A stretch of DNA of 64,000 nt from Poriferisphaera corsica. GTDB taxonomy: Bacteria > Planctomycetota > Phycisphaerae > Phycisphaerales > Phycisphaeraceae. A program made the translations under genes and the position numbers. Location of the stretch: the NCBI RefSeq assembly GCF_007747445.1, contig NZ_CP036425.1, forward strand, positions 2,588,175-2,652,174, written 5' to 3'. Of the stretch, positions 1-10,467 are shown one piece after another. The notes beneath the pieces are model-generated. The model ran no database searches, was not told the DNA's origin, and saw only the letters and a program-made list of their open reading frames with translations. Numbering within the stretch: position 1 is the first letter of the stretch; each line of letters opens with the position of its first letter.

Positions 1-1
1 T

Positions 2-364
2 CCTCTATTTTTGATGATCATTATATTGCCCGTTGGATTTTTACTTATCTTGATGAGCGATAATCTCATGATGATCATATTGGGTGAAATTCTATTTGGG
101 CTAGCATCAGGGTTAATATATTTTGGTGCATTGTATTATGCATTATCGATAAAAAATGCTGCGGTAGATGCTGGTGGCGCACATGAAAGTATTATTGGGG
201 CTGGATTCGCGATAGGCCCATTAGTTGGCATTATTGGTAGAAATTTATCTTCTAGCAATGATGACAATACCGGCATCATTTTATGCATCATACCAATCAT
301 TATTATCTCGACGTGCATCGCAATGTTCTATCTTTATCGTTTGCACAAAATGAATATACGGTAA
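2..364 (+). CDS. Probable MFS-type membrane transporter, C-terminal fragment
   Basis: The reading frame is open from the left edge, so only the last ~120 residues are present. They form about three hydrophobic segments: one starting near LPVGFLLILMSDNLMMIILG, a glycine/alanine-rich one with FGLASGLIYFGALYYALS, and a last one before a short basic tail ending RLHKMNIR. The motif GAHESIIGAGFAIGPLVG resembles the C-terminal half of major facilitator permeases, where a G-x-G-x-x-x-GP turn is common. Substrate cannot be inferred. It converges with the photolyase gene on the other strand. The MFS assignment is an inference from hydropathy and this glycine pattern; another polytopic transporter family is possible. 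Confidence 0.55.
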   Translation, partial: PLFLMIIILPVGFLLILMSDNLMMIILGEILFGLASGLIYFGALYYALSIKNAAVDAGGAHESIIGAGFAIGPLVGIIGRNLSSSNDDNTGIILCIIPIIIISTCIAMFYLYRLHKMNIR

Positions 365-377
365 ATGATTACGCATT

Positions 378-1805
378 TTACTTCAAAGAGTACAATGCCT
401 TTAAGGCTCGTTCTCGTGCAATCTTGTGATCAATAATTGGTTTGGGATAATTTATACCCAACTCTACACCTGCTTTTTTCAGAGTGTGCTCTGGGGCATT
501 CCATGGCTGATGAATGAATTTATCTGGCATATTTTTAAGCTCAGGTAACCATGTACGTACGTACTCACCAGCTTTATCAAACTTTTCGCCCTGCGTAATT
601 GGATTGAAAATGCGAAAATATGGGGCGGCATCTGCGCCGCAACCTGCGACCCATTGCCATCCAAGTGTGTTATTTGCATCGTCAGCGTCGAGTAATGTTT
701 CTTCAAACCAATGTGCCCCTTCATGCCAATGGATTAACAGATCTTTGACTAAAAAAGATCCAACAATCATTCGCAATCTGTTATGCATGAAGCCTGTATG
801 CCATAGTTGCCGCATACCTGCATCTACAATTGGATATCCAGTTTTACCAGTCTGCCAAGCTTTGAGTTCTTCCTGATTTTGTTTCCAAGGGAATGCGGAA
901 TATTTATCATAGAGAGGTTTATCTAACGTGTGTGGGAAATGCCATAGGATGTAGTATGCAAATTCGCGCCATACCAGTTGCTTTAGATAAGCTTCTACCT
1001 CTGAATACTGCTTGGTTTTATTGAACTTTGATACGACTTTTGCCCAGATATACTTTGAACTTATGTCGCCATTGGCTAAGAAAACTGACATTTTTGAGGT
1101 AGCATCGACAGATGGGAAATCGCGTTTTTCCGAATAATCTAAGATGGCATTTTTGATAAATATATTCAGTTGCTTCTTAGCCTGCAGTTCACCTGGAGAC
1201 CAAATTTTGGGCCAATGATCGGACCAATTTTCTTCGGGTAACAAATGGAGTTCATTGATCTTTAAACTTTTTGGCCATCGTGTAATTGGCTTAAGTGATG
1301 TGGGAACAGGCTTGATATCCAGTTGCACGATATCATGCAAACATGCTTTCCGATAATGTGTGTAGACCTTATACGGATTGTTCTGCTGATTAAGAATTTG
1401 ATCTGGCTTAAACAACATATCTGGTGGGTATTGGTTGACTGTAATCTTCTGTTTTTCACATTCGCGTATAAGATTCTGATATTTTTTTATCTTCAATGGA
1501 TGAAGTGTTTGATGTAGATACAGCTTACTACATCGTACGTCATTAAGAAGATTTAGGAGTTCTTTTGATAAATCACCCTGCCTGATAATTAAGCGAGATT
1601 TCTTTTCATGAAGATTCTCATTCAAAGAGATAAGTGAGTAATGGTGCCACCATTTCTTGGCTGACCCCAATCGAATGCTGGGATGATGTACATAAACAGG
1701 TATGACCACATCGTGATGCTTACATGCATCGTAAAGTGCATGATGATCATGAATACGGAGTATTTCATCGAACAGAACAACTGCACTATCAATCTTTTCA
1801 ACCAT
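378..1805 (-). CDS. phrB: Deoxyribodipyrimidine photolyase (cryptochrome/photolyase family, class I-like)
   Basis: This 475-residue, FAD-dependent enzyme would split UV-induced cyclobutane pyrimidine dimers using visible light. The N-terminal alpha/beta antenna domain begins AVVLFDEILRIHDHHALYD, a divergent form of the usual WFRRDLRLxDNxAL. The C-terminal FAD/DNA domain is strongly conserved: WQTGKTGYPIVDAGMRQL, then HNRLRMIVGSFLVKDLLIHW and DADDANNTLGWQWVAGCG, which contain the FAD-contacting Arg and Asp residues and tryptophans of the electron-transfer chain. Length matches the family (450-480). It lies near uvrB and a DUF547 gene, which fits a DNA-damage neighbourhood. No strong Shine-Dalgarno precedes the chosen ATG. 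The lost Arg residues in the antenna-domain motif are unusual, and a photoreceptor (cryptochrome) role cannot be excluded. Confidence 0.9.
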   Translation of the reverse strand: MVEKIDSAVVLFDEILRIHDHHALYDACKHHDVVIPVYVHHPSIRLGSAKKWWHHYSLISLNENLHEKKSRLIIRQGDLSKELLNLLNDVRCSKLYLHQTLHPLKIKKYQNLIRECEKQKITVNQYPPDMLFKPDQILNQQNNPYKVYTHYRKACLHDIVQLDIKPVPTSLKPITRWPKSLKINELHLLPEENWSDHWPKIWSPGELQAKKQLNIFIKNAILDYSEKRDFPSVDATSKMSVFLANGDISSKYIWAKVVSKFNKTKQYSEVEAYLKQLVWREFAYYILWHFPHTLDKPLYDKYSAFPWKQNQEELKAWQTGKTGYPIVDAGMRQLWHTGFMHNRLRMIVGSFLVKDLLIHWHEGAHWFEETLLDADDANNTLGWQWVAGCGADAAPYFRIFNPITQGEKFDKAGEYVRTWLPELKNMPDKFIHQPWNAPEHTLKKAGVELGINYPKPIIDHKIARERALKALYSLK

Positions 1806-1845
1806 GACAACTCAACCCATAAAGGCATGTATTTTCAAGTTAATA

Positions 1846-2694
1846 CTACTGCGGCTTGTTCTGTATATCATTTAAACGCCAATCGTATGGAATCCATTGT
1901 ATTTCTGGCTCTTCGCCATTATTCAGCAAAGTGGCAATCTCAGGTCTATATTGCGCGATGAAATAGAGTATACCTTGAACATTAATCTCGAAATCTGTAG
2001 CGTACCATTCATACAACTTGGTAAGCATGACTTTTTTCTGATTTGCGTCATATTGATACCAGCGTTTATGATCGTGAACATATTGAGCTTGAGAATTGAG
2101 TTGATCCTCGATCATGGTACTATCATAAACTTCATTACGAAGCGGGGGACAGCTATATGCGGCACATACAAGTGCGAAATGGATGCGGGGCTCATTAAAA
2201 ACTGGCCGAATCAATGTATGTTCAATTTGATTTAAGCTATATGTATTCGCACCAACTTGCCAGCGAACATCATCCCATCGCCTGTTTTCTGGAATATCAA
2301 AAATTGATTGTAACTTACCGTTGTCCCAATATTCCAAGATTAACATGAGCGTAAAAGCGTTATATGCATTGATGTATGTGGCTAACTGATGATCGCGATC
2401 TAATGCACTCATATCAATATTTGCCAATGAGGAGATATAATCACGAAGCTTGTCCTGCTCCTCTTGTATCCCCGAGTAATTTATCCAGCCATCTTTGTCG
2501 ACATTCCCTTCCAATAAATCGTTGTAGCCATCAAGTGCAGATTGATACTGCTCATTAACCTGCAAATCACTCATGGACGACTGATCTCGAACTGACATGG
2601 CTTGTGTGCCCACCTGTGTCGCATCTACTGGGTTATAAACAAATAGGCTGGCCGATAATAGGAAAAATGCTATCAATTTTGTCACGCTAGTCAT
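1846..2694 (-). CDS. DUF547 domain-containing secreted protein
   Basis: Biochemical function is unknown. The start is set at the Met of [16 protein letters not shown] rather than the longer frame opening at 2748, because this gives a normal signal peptide (basic n-region, hydrophobic core, cleavage near PVDA) and AAGGCAGGG lies a short distance upstream. The mature protein (about 260 residues) carries the DUF547 signatures: [17 protein letters not shown], then [20 protein letters not shown] followed by [10 protein letters not shown], and a Gln/Asn-rich region after it. The Cys pair around AAYSCPPL and conserved His/Tyr suggest an enzymatic pocket, but no activity is established for the family. 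DUF547 genes are often found near photolyases in bacteria, as here. Transcribed divergently from uvrB. Confidence 0.85.
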   Translation of the reverse strand: MTSVTKLIAFFLLSASLFVYNPVDATQVGTQAMSVRDQSSMSDLQVNEQYQSALDGYNDLLEGNVDKDGWINYSGIQEEQDKLRDYISSLANIDMSALDRDHQLATYINAYNAFTLMLILEYWDNGKLQSIFDIPENRRWDDVRWQVGANTYSLNQIEHTLIRPVFNEPRIHFALVCAAYSCPPLRNEVYDSTMIEDQLNSQAQYVHDHKRWYQYDANQKKVMLTKLYEWYATDFEINVQGILYFIAQYRPEIATLLNNGEEPEIQWIPYDWRLNDIQNKPQ

Positions 2695-2790
2695 ATCAAT
2701 GCCCTGCCTTTCTACCCATGTCAATACTGTAGATTTAACACCAATCAATACTACGATGTAAATCTTGTTACCTTATCGTACAATATTCAT

Positions 2791-4920
2791 ATGAAGGAAA
2801 AGAATGAATTTCGACTTGTTAGCGAGAACATCCCACGTGGGGATCAACCTGAGGCTATTAACCAATTGGTAGATGGCATCGAATCTGGCAAAAAATACCA
2901 AACCCTCCTTGGGGCAACAGGGACTGGTAAAACATTTACCATGGCTCAGACCATCGCAAGGCTAAACAAACCTGCTTTGGTTATTTCACACAACAAAACG
3001 CTAGCAGCGCAGTTGTATGAAGAATTCAAAGAACTTTTCCCCGATAATGCTGTGTCTTATTTTGTGTCTTACTATGACTACTATCAACCCGAAGCATATA
3101 TTCCACAAAGAGATATCTATATCGAGAAGGATGCTTCTAGGAATGATGATCTTGATCGGTTAAGATTAGCGGCCACGACCAATCTGATCACGCGAAATGA
3201 TGTGATTATTGTTGCATCCGTCTCATGTATTTATGGACTTGGATCACCTGATGCATATAAGAAATCTGTGATTACATTATCGGTTGGCCAGTTCATTAAT
3301 CGTCGTGATCTATTGTCTGCGTTGTCTGATTTGCAATATGAACGCACTGATATTGAGCTTGTACGCGGGAAGTATCGTGTGCGTGGTGATGTTATAGAGG
3401 TGTACCCTGCTTCTGAGGAATTTGCATACAGGATTGAGTTATTTGGGGATGAGATCGAAGGTATACAGTTCATCAACCCCTTAACTGGCGAGATCTTGGC
3501 AGATGAAACATCCGTGTATATTTTCCCAGCTGTGCACTATGTTTTGCCTGAAAATCAACTGATTGATTCAATCGATGGTATTCGAGATGAAATGGTTAAA
3601 CGTGCCGGCCAGCTACGTACTGAAGGTAAATTGCTCGAAGCACAGCGACTCACTGCACGAACTCAGTATGATTTAGAAATGATGCAAGAAGTTGGGTACT
3701 GCTCGGGTGTTGAAAATTATTCAAGACATCTTGATGGTCGGCCAGCGGGAAGCAAGCCATATACACTGTTGGACTATTTTCCCGATGCAATAACTGATCA
3801 ATTAAATGCTGGGAATACAAATCAAAACGGCGAGAAAGATTGGGTGGTATTTGTCGATGAATCCCATGTTACATTACCTCAGATACGAGCAATGTATAAC
3901 GGCGATCAAGCACGTAAACGCGTTTTAGTTGATCATGGATTTCGGCTACCATCAGCGATGGATAATAGGCCCTTAAAGTTTGATGAAGTTGAAAATGTCT
4001 GGCAACAGGTTATTTTTGTTTCAGCAACGCCCGGCCCTTATGAATTAGAGGAATGCCAGGGCGAGATCGTTGAGCAGATTATTCGCCCCACTGGCTTAGT
4101 CGATCCACCCATTGAAGTTCGACCGGCTACTGGTCAAGTGAACGATGTCATTGAGGAAGCTCAAAAGTGTATCAAGAAGGGCCAAAGAGCACTTATTACC
4201 GCGTTAACTAAAAGACTGTCAGAAGATTTAGCGTCATTCATGGCTGATCAAGGTATTCGCTGCCGATATTTACATTCTGAAATTGATACATTAGATCGCA
4301 TACAAATTTTGCGTGAATTACGGGAAGGCGAATTTGATGTATTGATCGGCGTCAATCTATTACGAGAAGGATTGGATCTACCTGAAGTAGCATTTGTTGC
4401 GATTCTGGATTCAGATAAAGCCGGATTTTTACGAAGCACAACGAGTATGATTCAACAAATTGGACGTGCTGCACGTAATGTTGATTCTTACGTCGTGTTG
4501 TATGCAGATAGCATCACCCCGGCCATGCAGGAAGCTATGGATGAAACGAATCGACGCCGTGAGATACAATTAAAATACAATCAAGATCATGGGATCACGC
4601 CAAAAACGATTAAAAAAGCAATTCGAACTGGGATTGAATCAGAACTTCGGGCAAGAAAAATTGCTCGAGAGGCATTGAATACGACAGAACAAGAATATGA
4701 TCGTACTGAGCGTATACATGAATTAGATGAGCAGATGCTTGAAGCAGCCAAACTTTTAGAGTTTGAAAAGGCTGCAATGCTTCGTGACCGTATTAAAGAA
4801 ATAAAAGCTGCGCCCGATATGGGAAAATTAATCGAAAAATCTGGTGGCCAAAGAAAAACACAAAAACCCGGAACACCTGGAACCAAAGTAATCAAGAAAC
4901 GGAAGAAGAAGTCGTCATAA
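2791..4920 (+). CDS. uvrB: UvrABC nucleotide excision repair subunit UvrB
   Basis: UvrB is the DNA-damage verification helicase of nucleotide excision repair; it is loaded by UvrA and recruits UvrC. Walker A GATGTGKT lies at residues 41-48, the beta-hairpin [20 protein letters not shown] near 95-115 inserts between DNA strands, the DEAD-like box [13 protein letters not shown] follows, and helicase motifs V/VI are seen as [14 protein letters not shown] and [11 protein letters not shown]-terminal UVR (UvrC-binding) motif, [18 protein letters not shown], is present. At 709 residues it is longer than the usual ~670 because of a lysine-rich tail ending KKRKKKSS. No Shine-Dalgarno is visible; a TACAAT hexamer 7 nt before the ATG (2779-2784) would suit a -10 box and a leaderless mRNA, but that is speculation. 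The last 29 nt overlap the convergent membrane glycosyltransferase gene. Confidence 0.97.
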   Translation: MKEKNEFRLVSENIPRGDQPEAINQLVDGIESGKKYQTLLGATGTGKTFTMAQTIARLNKPALVISHNKTLAAQLYEEFKELFPDNAVSYFVSYYDYYQPEAYIPQRDIYIEKDASRNDDLDRLRLAATTNLITRNDVIIVASVSCIYGLGSPDAYKKSVITLSVGQFINRRDLLSALSDLQYERTDIELVRGKYRVRGDVIEVYPASEEFAYRIELFGDEIEGIQFINPLTGEILADETSVYIFPAVHYVLPENQLIDSIDGIRDEMVKRAGQLRTEGKLLEAQRLTARTQYDLEMMQEVGYCSGVENYSRHLDGRPAGSKPYTLLDYFPDAITDQLNAGNTNQNGEKDWVVFVDESHVTLPQIRAMYNGDQARKRVLVDHGFRLPSAMDNRPLKFDEVENVWQQVIFVSATPGPYELEECQGEIVEQIIRPTGLVDPPIEVRPATGQVNDVIEEAQKCIKKGQRALITALTKRLSEDLASFMADQGIRCRYLHSEIDTLDRIQILRELREGEFDVLIGVNLLREGLDLPEVAFVAILDSDKAGFLRSTTSMIQQIGRAARNVDSYVVLYADSITPAMQEAMDETNRRREIQLKYNQDHGITPKTIKKAIRTGIESELRARKIAREALNTTEQEYDRTERIHELDEQMLEAAKLLEFEKAAMLRDRIKEIKAAPDMGKLIEKSGGQRKTQKPGTPGTKVIKKRKKKSS

Positions 4921-6139
4921 CTTCATTTTGATTCTTAATCTCATCAATATTTGATAATTGGCTACTCTGTCTGCCCTCTTGTAGCTCCTGCATATTCTGC
5001 CGAATACATCGATAACATTTTGGGATTAAGAAAATCAAAACTGATACCGTCACTATTGGAGGTAACCAATAGGTTCTACCGGGCGTAATATTTTTCAAAA
5101 TTTCATAATTCAGAGCAATTATCAGTCCCGCAATGATGACAGAAATAACTAAACTCAATTGTTGCTGAGATATCCCAAAGCACATCACCAAAGCAATTAC
5201 AATAGAGAACATACTAAAAGTATTAATTTCAGTCCGCGGATTGAAAAGCATAATATAACTGATGCACATAATCAGGATAGTACAAGCTGAAACGACGCGA
5301 CTAAATCTATTCGCAACACTCAAACACAGCAACCATGTAATAAGAGCGAATGAGATACGATGAAAAAGCTGGAGCTCACCGTTAATATGTACACCCCAAG
5401 CTTTTAACGCACCAAATACGTCGCTAAACCGACCTTCATTTAACAATTCTGTGGTTGCCGAAACCACGGACTGTAAATAGAATCCATGATATTGATCTAT
5501 CGTATAGGTCGGCCCGGATTGGAACATTGGTATTGCTAAAAATACGCAAAGACCAATCATAATCCGCCACATAGTTTTCGGATAGATACCCGCAATAAGT
5601 AAAATCATAACAATCATTAATGGCTTAATAACCAACCCAATTATTAGCCAAAACACCATGCGACTATATCGCGATTCAATCAAATCACTTACTGACATCA
5701 GCATCATCGCAACAAGCATCAAAGTCATTTGACCATTACGTGCGCTATCCAAAATCATTGGAATACATGCAAGCGACATCCAAAGAAACCATCTTCGCTG
5801 CGTATAGCGCATAAGAATATCAGTAAATGTATACAAACCTGATGCAAAGCAGAATATTGAGGTAACACGCCAAAGATTTTCACCGATCCACTCCGGAAGT
5901 ACTGCAAACGGAGAATAGAAAATCGCTGATTGTGGTAAATACAGGAAACCATGCATACTGTAGTCATATAGATCTTGCTGGAGTAACCATCGCAAAGAGC
6001 CGTCAATATAAGCACCGGTAACTGTGTGTTGATAGTTACTCCACACACTGACAAGCAGTATGCCAACAGTAACAAGGCACCATATGGCCCAGGTGGCTTT
6101 CGTTTCGCATTGTAAATCAATCTTCATCATAAAAAACAT
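4892..6139 (-). CDS. Polytopic membrane glycosyltransferase-like protein (GT87/DUF2029 type)
   Basis: About 415 residues with roughly ten hydrophobic helices. The first periplasmic loop contains [20 protein letters not shown] followed by FAVLPE, typical of the GT87/DUF2029 polyprenyl-phosphate-mannose-dependent mannosyltransferase family; an acidic residue in AYIDGSLRW would be the catalytic-site candidate. It would move a sugar from a lipid-linked donor on the outer face of the membrane. It is the third gene of a minus-strand operon after the GT2 enzyme and the deacetylase. The frame opens with TTG at 6160; ATGs at 6139, 6130 and 6127 are all possible (AGGA lies 3 nt before the first and 12 nt before the second). 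The 3' end overlaps uvrB by 29 nt tail to tail. Confidence 0.7.
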   Translation of the reverse strand: MFFMMKIDLQCETKATWAIWCLVTVGILLVSVWSNYQHTVTGAYIDGSLRWLLQQDLYDYSMHGFLYLPQSAIFYSPFAVLPEWIGENLWRVTSIFCFASGLYTFTDILMRYTQRRWFLWMSLACIPMILDSARNGQMTLMLVAMMLMSVSDLIESRYSRMVFWLIIGLVIKPLMIVMILLIAGIYPKTMWRIMIGLCVFLAIPMFQSGPTYTIDQYHGFYLQSVVSATTELLNEGRFSDVFGALKAWGVHINGELQLFHRISFALITWLLCLSVANRFSRVVSACTILIMCISYIMLFNPRTEINTFSMFSIVIALVMCFGISQQQLSLVISVIIAGLIIALNYEILKNITPGRTYWLPPIVTVSVLIFLIPKCYRCIRQNMQELQEGRQSSQLSNIDEIKNQNEVMTTSSSVS

Positions 6140-6168
6140 ACATCCTACAACCTGATGCAAATACGCTG

Positions 6169-6924
6169 TTAGATTTCATAATCTTTCATATATATAAACT
6201 CACCATGCTGCTTCAGCAATCTGATATACCAATCTAAACGGTCAAGCATCATCTCGCCGCAACGTGATGTAACGTACTTTGGCAAATGATACTTTTCAAT
6301 ATCTTCAAACTCCCATGGGTGAAAAAAAATATTGAGATAACCATCACTCTTCAGTACTTGCCGACTGGCGTAATGGATAAGCCATAACGGGAAATTCTTG
6401 ATCGCTAGCCAAAACAGTGGTATTCGCAATGTAGGTGTCGCAGAAATTGGAATATTCAGCAGATCCTGCTCAATATATGCCGTTCTATTTCCAAAAAAAT
6501 TGTTATATCGGCCCGGCATCCATATTGGGTTTTCGGATGAGTTATAGCGATACCCGGCTTCAAAAATCATATTTTGAGGCGTATATGCAAATCTTGCACG
6601 TCTAAATCCGTATACTTGTTGACCAGAAATCTCTTCTAAAACATCTTTTGATCGCTTAAGATCATCGATTTCAAAACGACTATGCCAATATCCATGGGAA
6701 GCAATCTCACAATCTTTAGACATCGTCTTAACAAGACTTTTTTGATGGATAGCAAAGTTAGCTGTCGTAAAGCAAGTTGATTTTATTTGATGTGATTTTA
6801 GAAGCTGAAGAATTTTCTGCGTACCTGAAGCTGACACAGAAATTTGCTCTGCTTCGTCAATCGATTGCCCGTACTCGATCGGTATATCGAACTCTTCGAC
6901 ATCGAAACTCAGCATTATTTGCAT
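6169..6924 (-). CDS. Polysaccharide deacetylase family protein (CE4/NodB-like)
   Basis: A 251-residue metal-dependent deacetylase, probably acting on an N-acetylated surface sugar. The first NodB motif is SFDVEEFD with the catalytic and metal-binding Asp pair; the second is ASHGYWHS, giving the H-x4-H metal ligands. Further motifs are GFRRARFAY and, near the end, LNIFFHPWEFED, the His/Trp of the final motif. This arrangement matches the DUF3473-type deacetylases of exopolysaccharide loci, although the protein is somewhat shorter. The start must lie at 6924 or 6915, because SFDVEEFD begins five residues in, so the gene overlaps the end of the upstream GT2 gene by about 60-68 nt. Its stop lies close to the next gene's start, consistent with one operon. 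Confidence 0.85.
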   Translation of the reverse strand: MQIMLSFDVEEFDIPIEYGQSIDEAEQISVSASGTQKILQLLKSHQIKSTCFTTANFAIHQKSLVKTMSKDCEIASHGYWHSRFEIDDLKRSKDVLEEISGQQVYGFRRARFAYTPQNMIFEAGYRYNSSENPIWMPGRYNNFFGNRTAYIEQDLLNIPISATPTLRIPLFWLAIKNFPLWLIHYASRQVLKSDGYLNIFFHPWEFEDIEKYHLPKYVTSRCGEMMLDRLDWYIRLLKQHGEFIYMKDYEI

Positions 6925-7654
6925 GCAAATACTTCCCCAAAATACTATTAAGCCTAATCTGCAAAATGGCTTTGAGCATAATAAGAGGCTCTAACCATAA
7001 ATTCATTTTAGACACTTTGTAAGAATGCGATTTTGAAACACTAGCAGGTATTTCTGCTATTTTATAACCTCTTCGCTTTGCTAGAAATAAAAGCTCAGCA
7101 TCAAACGCGAATCCGCTCATACGTTGATACTGAAAAACATCAAGAGCAACATCTCGTTTAAAACCTTTCAACCCTGCTTGCGTATCTTTGTAAGGCAATC
7201 CCAACACAGCGCGCACAATCAGATTAAACACCTTGCCCATACACTTCCGTCCAAGACTTATATTTCGCTGCCGAAAAGGAATCAATTTCCTAGAACCTAT
7301 AACGACATCAAAATCTAATAACTTTTTGCGAAGACGAATAATGTGATCCAAAGAATAAGCAAGATCACCATCTGTAAAACAGACATAAGGCGTTCTGCAA
7401 GCCAATATAGCACTTTTTACAGCTTCCCCTTTCCCCATGTTTATCGGCTGCTGCAATAATGTAATACGTTCATTAATACCTGCTCGACAGAGGCGGTCCG
7501 CAATGATTGATGCAGTCGCATCGTCAGAACCATCATCAACAAATATGAAATAATAGTTGTTGTGCTTCTCAACGAAATCAATAACGCGATTCATGACCGC
7601 ATTAATTAACCCGGCTTCATTGAAGACCGGCAAGATTACTGAAATTTTTTCCAA
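6857..7654 (-). CDS. Family 2 glycosyltransferase (dolichyl/polyprenyl-phosphate sugar synthase-like)
   Basis: A 265-residue GT-A enzyme of the DPM1/DPG-synthase type. It starts MEKISVILPVFNEAG and shows the nucleotide-sugar motif FIFVDDGSDDAT, then QPINMGKGEAVKSA, the metal-binding FTDGDLAYSLDH, and DTQAGLKGFKRDVAL followed by SGFAFDAELLFLAKRRGY, all typical of polyprenyl-phosphate mannosyl/glucosyl transferases. There is no C-terminal membrane domain. It would make the lipid-linked sugar used by the GT87-like enzyme encoded last in this operon. The start is a TTG with AGGT just upstream. The final codons overlap the deacetylase start by 68 nt, so translation of the two is probably linked. 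Confidence 0.88.
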   Translation of the reverse strand: MEKISVILPVFNEAGLINAVMNRVIDFVEKHNNYYFIFVDDGSDDATASIIADRLCRAGINERITLLQQPINMGKGEAVKSAILACRTPYVCFTDGDLAYSLDHIIRLRKKLLDFDVVIGSRKLIPFRQRNISLGRKCMGKVFNLIVRAVLGLPYKDTQAGLKGFKRDVALDVFQYQRMSGFAFDAELLFLAKRRGYKIAEIPASVSKSHSYKVSKMNLWLEPLIMLKAILQIRLNSILGKYLHANNAEFRCRRVRYTDRVRAID

Positions 7655-7780
7655 AGCTACCTATTACTCCATGCCACATACCCAAGTTTACAAACCATAT
7701 TATAACAAGATTTTGCATTCTTTTGTAAGTCCGCAAAAGGCATGAGATCTTAGACATATCCCTATATACACACAAATAAA

Positions 7781-7808
7781 AAGGCGTCTTTAGTTTTCTA
7801 AAGACGCC
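7781..7808 (-). terminator. Rho-independent terminator of the beta-mannosidase gene
   Basis: A perfect 11-bp stem (GGCGTCTTTAG with its complement, 7783-7793 and 7798-7808) closes a TTTT/AAAA loop. On the minus strand it is followed by UUUUUAUUU. It lies about 25 nt after the stop codon of the minus-strand beta-mannosidase gene. Confidence 0.9.
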
Positions 7809-7831
7809 GCTCAAATCTGCTTATATTCTTC

Positions 7832-10339
7832 CTAGTAAGTATCTCGTAAATGCATTACCCTTAAATATTTCTGCATATCTGAGACACTCACTTTTTCACG
7901 CGTATTAAAGAAAACCAAACGCTTTCTATCCGGCAATAATGTAAAGCTGCTATCTTCAAATGAACCCTTCAAAGGCCCCGTATCAAGGTGAACAAAAAAT
8001 GCAGGATGATCTGCTTTCAGCTCAATTCCAATCTCACCATTACAATCCTTAACGACCGCCTCAACCTTAACCTCTGGCAAATCACATTCCTTAAATTTCG
8101 AGAAGAAATGTGTATTCTCATGTATCAACGATCTCTCAACACCGCGGCCATTCTCCTCATATAGCCGCATGTGCAAAAAGCCATCTTGTGGATCATTCAA
8201 CAATCGTTTGATACCCAAATCAGCAACTTGTAATGATCGATCATCACACTTAATGCCGCCAATCTGTATTTCTTTTGTGATTTGGCATTGCTCATTGCCT
8301 TCGAAATCATATACCGTCATCTCTGCAACACAATCAATCTTCCCTGGCGTATCTTTCATCACCCAGATTTCGACATGATCCTCATCTTTTTGGAATGCAG
8401 AAATCAGCACAGGTGCAAAAAATCGTTTTGCATGATAATGAAGCTGCTTCCATTTACCGCCATACTCAATACTAGACCATGAAGCCACAGGCCAATTATC
8501 GTTCAACTGCCAATATAAAGTCCCCATACATATCGGCTGCATATGTCGCCAGTACTCAACCGCTGTTTTGATTGCCATCGCCTGCTGGACCTGGCTTAAA
8601 TATAATTGACTCTCGAATGAGATCGGCATCCTAAAATACCGCGTCATCATTTCAATGATCTTGCCATTACCCCCACCCGTTCCATTCCTCTGATGGTGTT
8701 CTAAAACTGGAGACGTAACATTCCATTGATCTTTATCAGCATATGTTTCGACCACACTCATCGAATTTAGAGACTGATATCCAAATTCGGAACAGAAACG
8801 TGGCACGACACGATAATATTCTTCAAACGACTTACCCTCATGCCATACATTCCAAAAGTGCATATCCCCGCAACTATCATCATGCCATGCATCTCCAAAA
8901 TCATCTGGTCCATTGCATGGCGAACTTGGCCAAAACAACCTTGTATCATCACAAGCCTCAATTGTTCTACGAAGTACACGATTTAATCGATCATATTGAA
9001 CAAGAAACAAATCACGTTTCCCTTCTTCAAGATCGAAAATACCATTGAGAAACCCGATGAGCTCATTGTCGCCGCACCATAGGACAATACTTGCATAATC
9101 ACGAAGACGTTTGATCTGGTATTCAGCTTCTTCTTCAATTTCAGCTAAAAACTCATCACTTGCTGGATACAATGAGCACGAAAACATCATGTCTTGCCAT
9201 ACCAACAATCCTAATTCATCACATTTTTCGTAAAAAAGATCGTGTTCATATTGACCTCCACCCCAGACACGAATCATATTCATGTTCGCTGCAACAGCAT
9301 CCTCAAGCAGATCCGTATAAACATTGTCTGTATGACGTCCCGGCATTGCATCAACAGGAATCCAGTTCGCCCCTTTGCAGAAAATATCACAATCATTGAC
9401 TCGCAAAGTCATACTTCTGCCAATGTGATCCTTGCGTAAAGCCCAATCAACCTTCCGTAGCCCAATTTTTTTATCAACACGATCATCACCCGCGGATACA
9501 GATAATTCATACAACGGCTGATGACCATAGCCTGCAGGCCACCATAATTTTGGATTATCAATAACAATCGTGGTTTCGATCACATTCAGCCCCACCGATA
9601 GATCTGCTGCTACATTGATTTGCTTTTCATCCAACTCAAAACAAATAACACGACTAGCATCAATTTCACTTTCAATCTCTACCTGAACAGTTACGTGACA
9701 TTGATTCGCTTGGTGTTCTTGCGAGGTATATACATGCTCAATACGGAAGCCGTCATTTGCGCGTAAACTGATATCACCATAGATACCCAATACCATCAAA
9801 CAGATGCCCCAATCCCAACCCCCATGACATTGAACCTTACGAACCATATTCAAATGCGGAATCTTATTGTTCCCTTTTGCCCAAGGAATCTCGTACAGCA
9901 TTTCTCCCGCTTTATCCAGCGCAACCTGTTCAGCAGAATCGATACGAATACGTATATCATTCTCGCCTAACACCAAAGCATCCTTAATATCGACACGATA
10001 CCGCTTGAACATATTTGAAGTGCTCAGCACGTTCTTGCCATTGACATAAACCGTGGCAAAAGTATCAACCCAATCAATATTTAAATATACAGATTGGCGA
10101 TTGAATAAATCTTTTTCAACCTTGAATTTGCGTTCAAAGAACCAAGCCCTTTTCCCGATCCATTGTGCTTCATTTTCCGCAAGTCCAAAATATGGGTCTT
10201 TGATTTCCCCAGCTTCTAACAGTGCTGAATGAAGATCACCAGGAAGCATTGCTTTCACATCAACGCTGCCTTGATCATCCCTTACCTGCCATGACCCAGA
10301 CAAATCAACCATCGATAACTCATTCTCAACTACTGACAT
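7832..10339 (-). CDS. Beta-mannosidase (glycoside hydrolase family 2)
   Basis: An 835-residue enzyme predicted to remove terminal beta-D-mannose from manno-oligosaccharides or N-glycan cores. The N-terminal jelly-roll domain contains LNIDWVDTFATVYVNG and CHGGWDWG, hallmarks of beta-mannosidases rather than beta-galactosidases. The catalytic barrel has WIPVDAMPGR and MIRVWGGGQYEHDLFYEKCD, the acid/base motif WCGDNE (Glu426) and the nucleophile motif FCSEFGYQS (Glu518). GTLYWQLNDNWPVASWSSIE closes the barrel, and Ig-like domains follow. No signal peptide is seen, so the enzyme should be cytoplasmic and act on imported oligosaccharides. It is divergent from an AraC-type regulator with a 128-bp gap and is closed by its own terminator, so it is probably a single-gene unit controlled by that regulator. 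Confidence 0.95.
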   Translation of the reverse strand: MSVVENELSMVDLSGSWQVRDDQGSVDVKAMLPGDLHSALLEAGEIKDPYFGLAENEAQWIGKRAWFFERKFKVEKDLFNRQSVYLNIDWVDTFATVYVNGKNVLSTSNMFKRYRVDIKDALVLGENDIRIRIDSAEQVALDKAGEMLYEIPWAKGNNKIPHLNMVRKVQCHGGWDWGICLMVLGIYGDISLRANDGFRIEHVYTSQEHQANQCHVTVQVEIESEIDASRVICFELDEKQINVAADLSVGLNVIETTIVIDNPKLWWPAGYGHQPLYELSVSAGDDRVDKKIGLRKVDWALRKDHIGRSMTLRVNDCDIFCKGANWIPVDAMPGRHTDNVYTDLLEDAVAANMNMIRVWGGGQYEHDLFYEKCDELGLLVWQDMMFSCSLYPASDEFLAEIEEEAEYQIKRLRDYASIVLWCGDNELIGFLNGIFDLEEGKRDLFLVQYDRLNRVLRRTIEACDDTRLFWPSSPCNGPDDFGDAWHDDSCGDMHFWNVWHEGKSFEEYYRVVPRFCSEFGYQSLNSMSVVETYADKDQWNVTSPVLEHHQRNGTGGGNGKIIEMMTRYFRMPISFESQLYLSQVQQAMAIKTAVEYWRHMQPICMGTLYWQLNDNWPVASWSSIEYGGKWKQLHYHAKRFFAPVLISAFQKDEDHVEIWVMKDTPGKIDCVAEMTVYDFEGNEQCQITKEIQIGGIKCDDRSLQVADLGIKRLLNDPQDGFLHMRLYEENGRGVERSLIHENTHFFSKFKECDLPEVKVEAVVKDCNGEIGIELKADHPAFFVHLDTGPLKGSFEDSSFTLLPDRKRLVFFNTREKVSVSDMQKYLRVMHLRDTY

Positions 10340-10467
10340 ACCCGACTCCTAAATCATATCAACCAACGATAGCTTACATCCCGGTAAACTATTGCTCTAA
10401 ATAAAATATCATACTATATTGATTTTTCTTCCATATATATGACGATTTATTAAAATTATTTGATATT

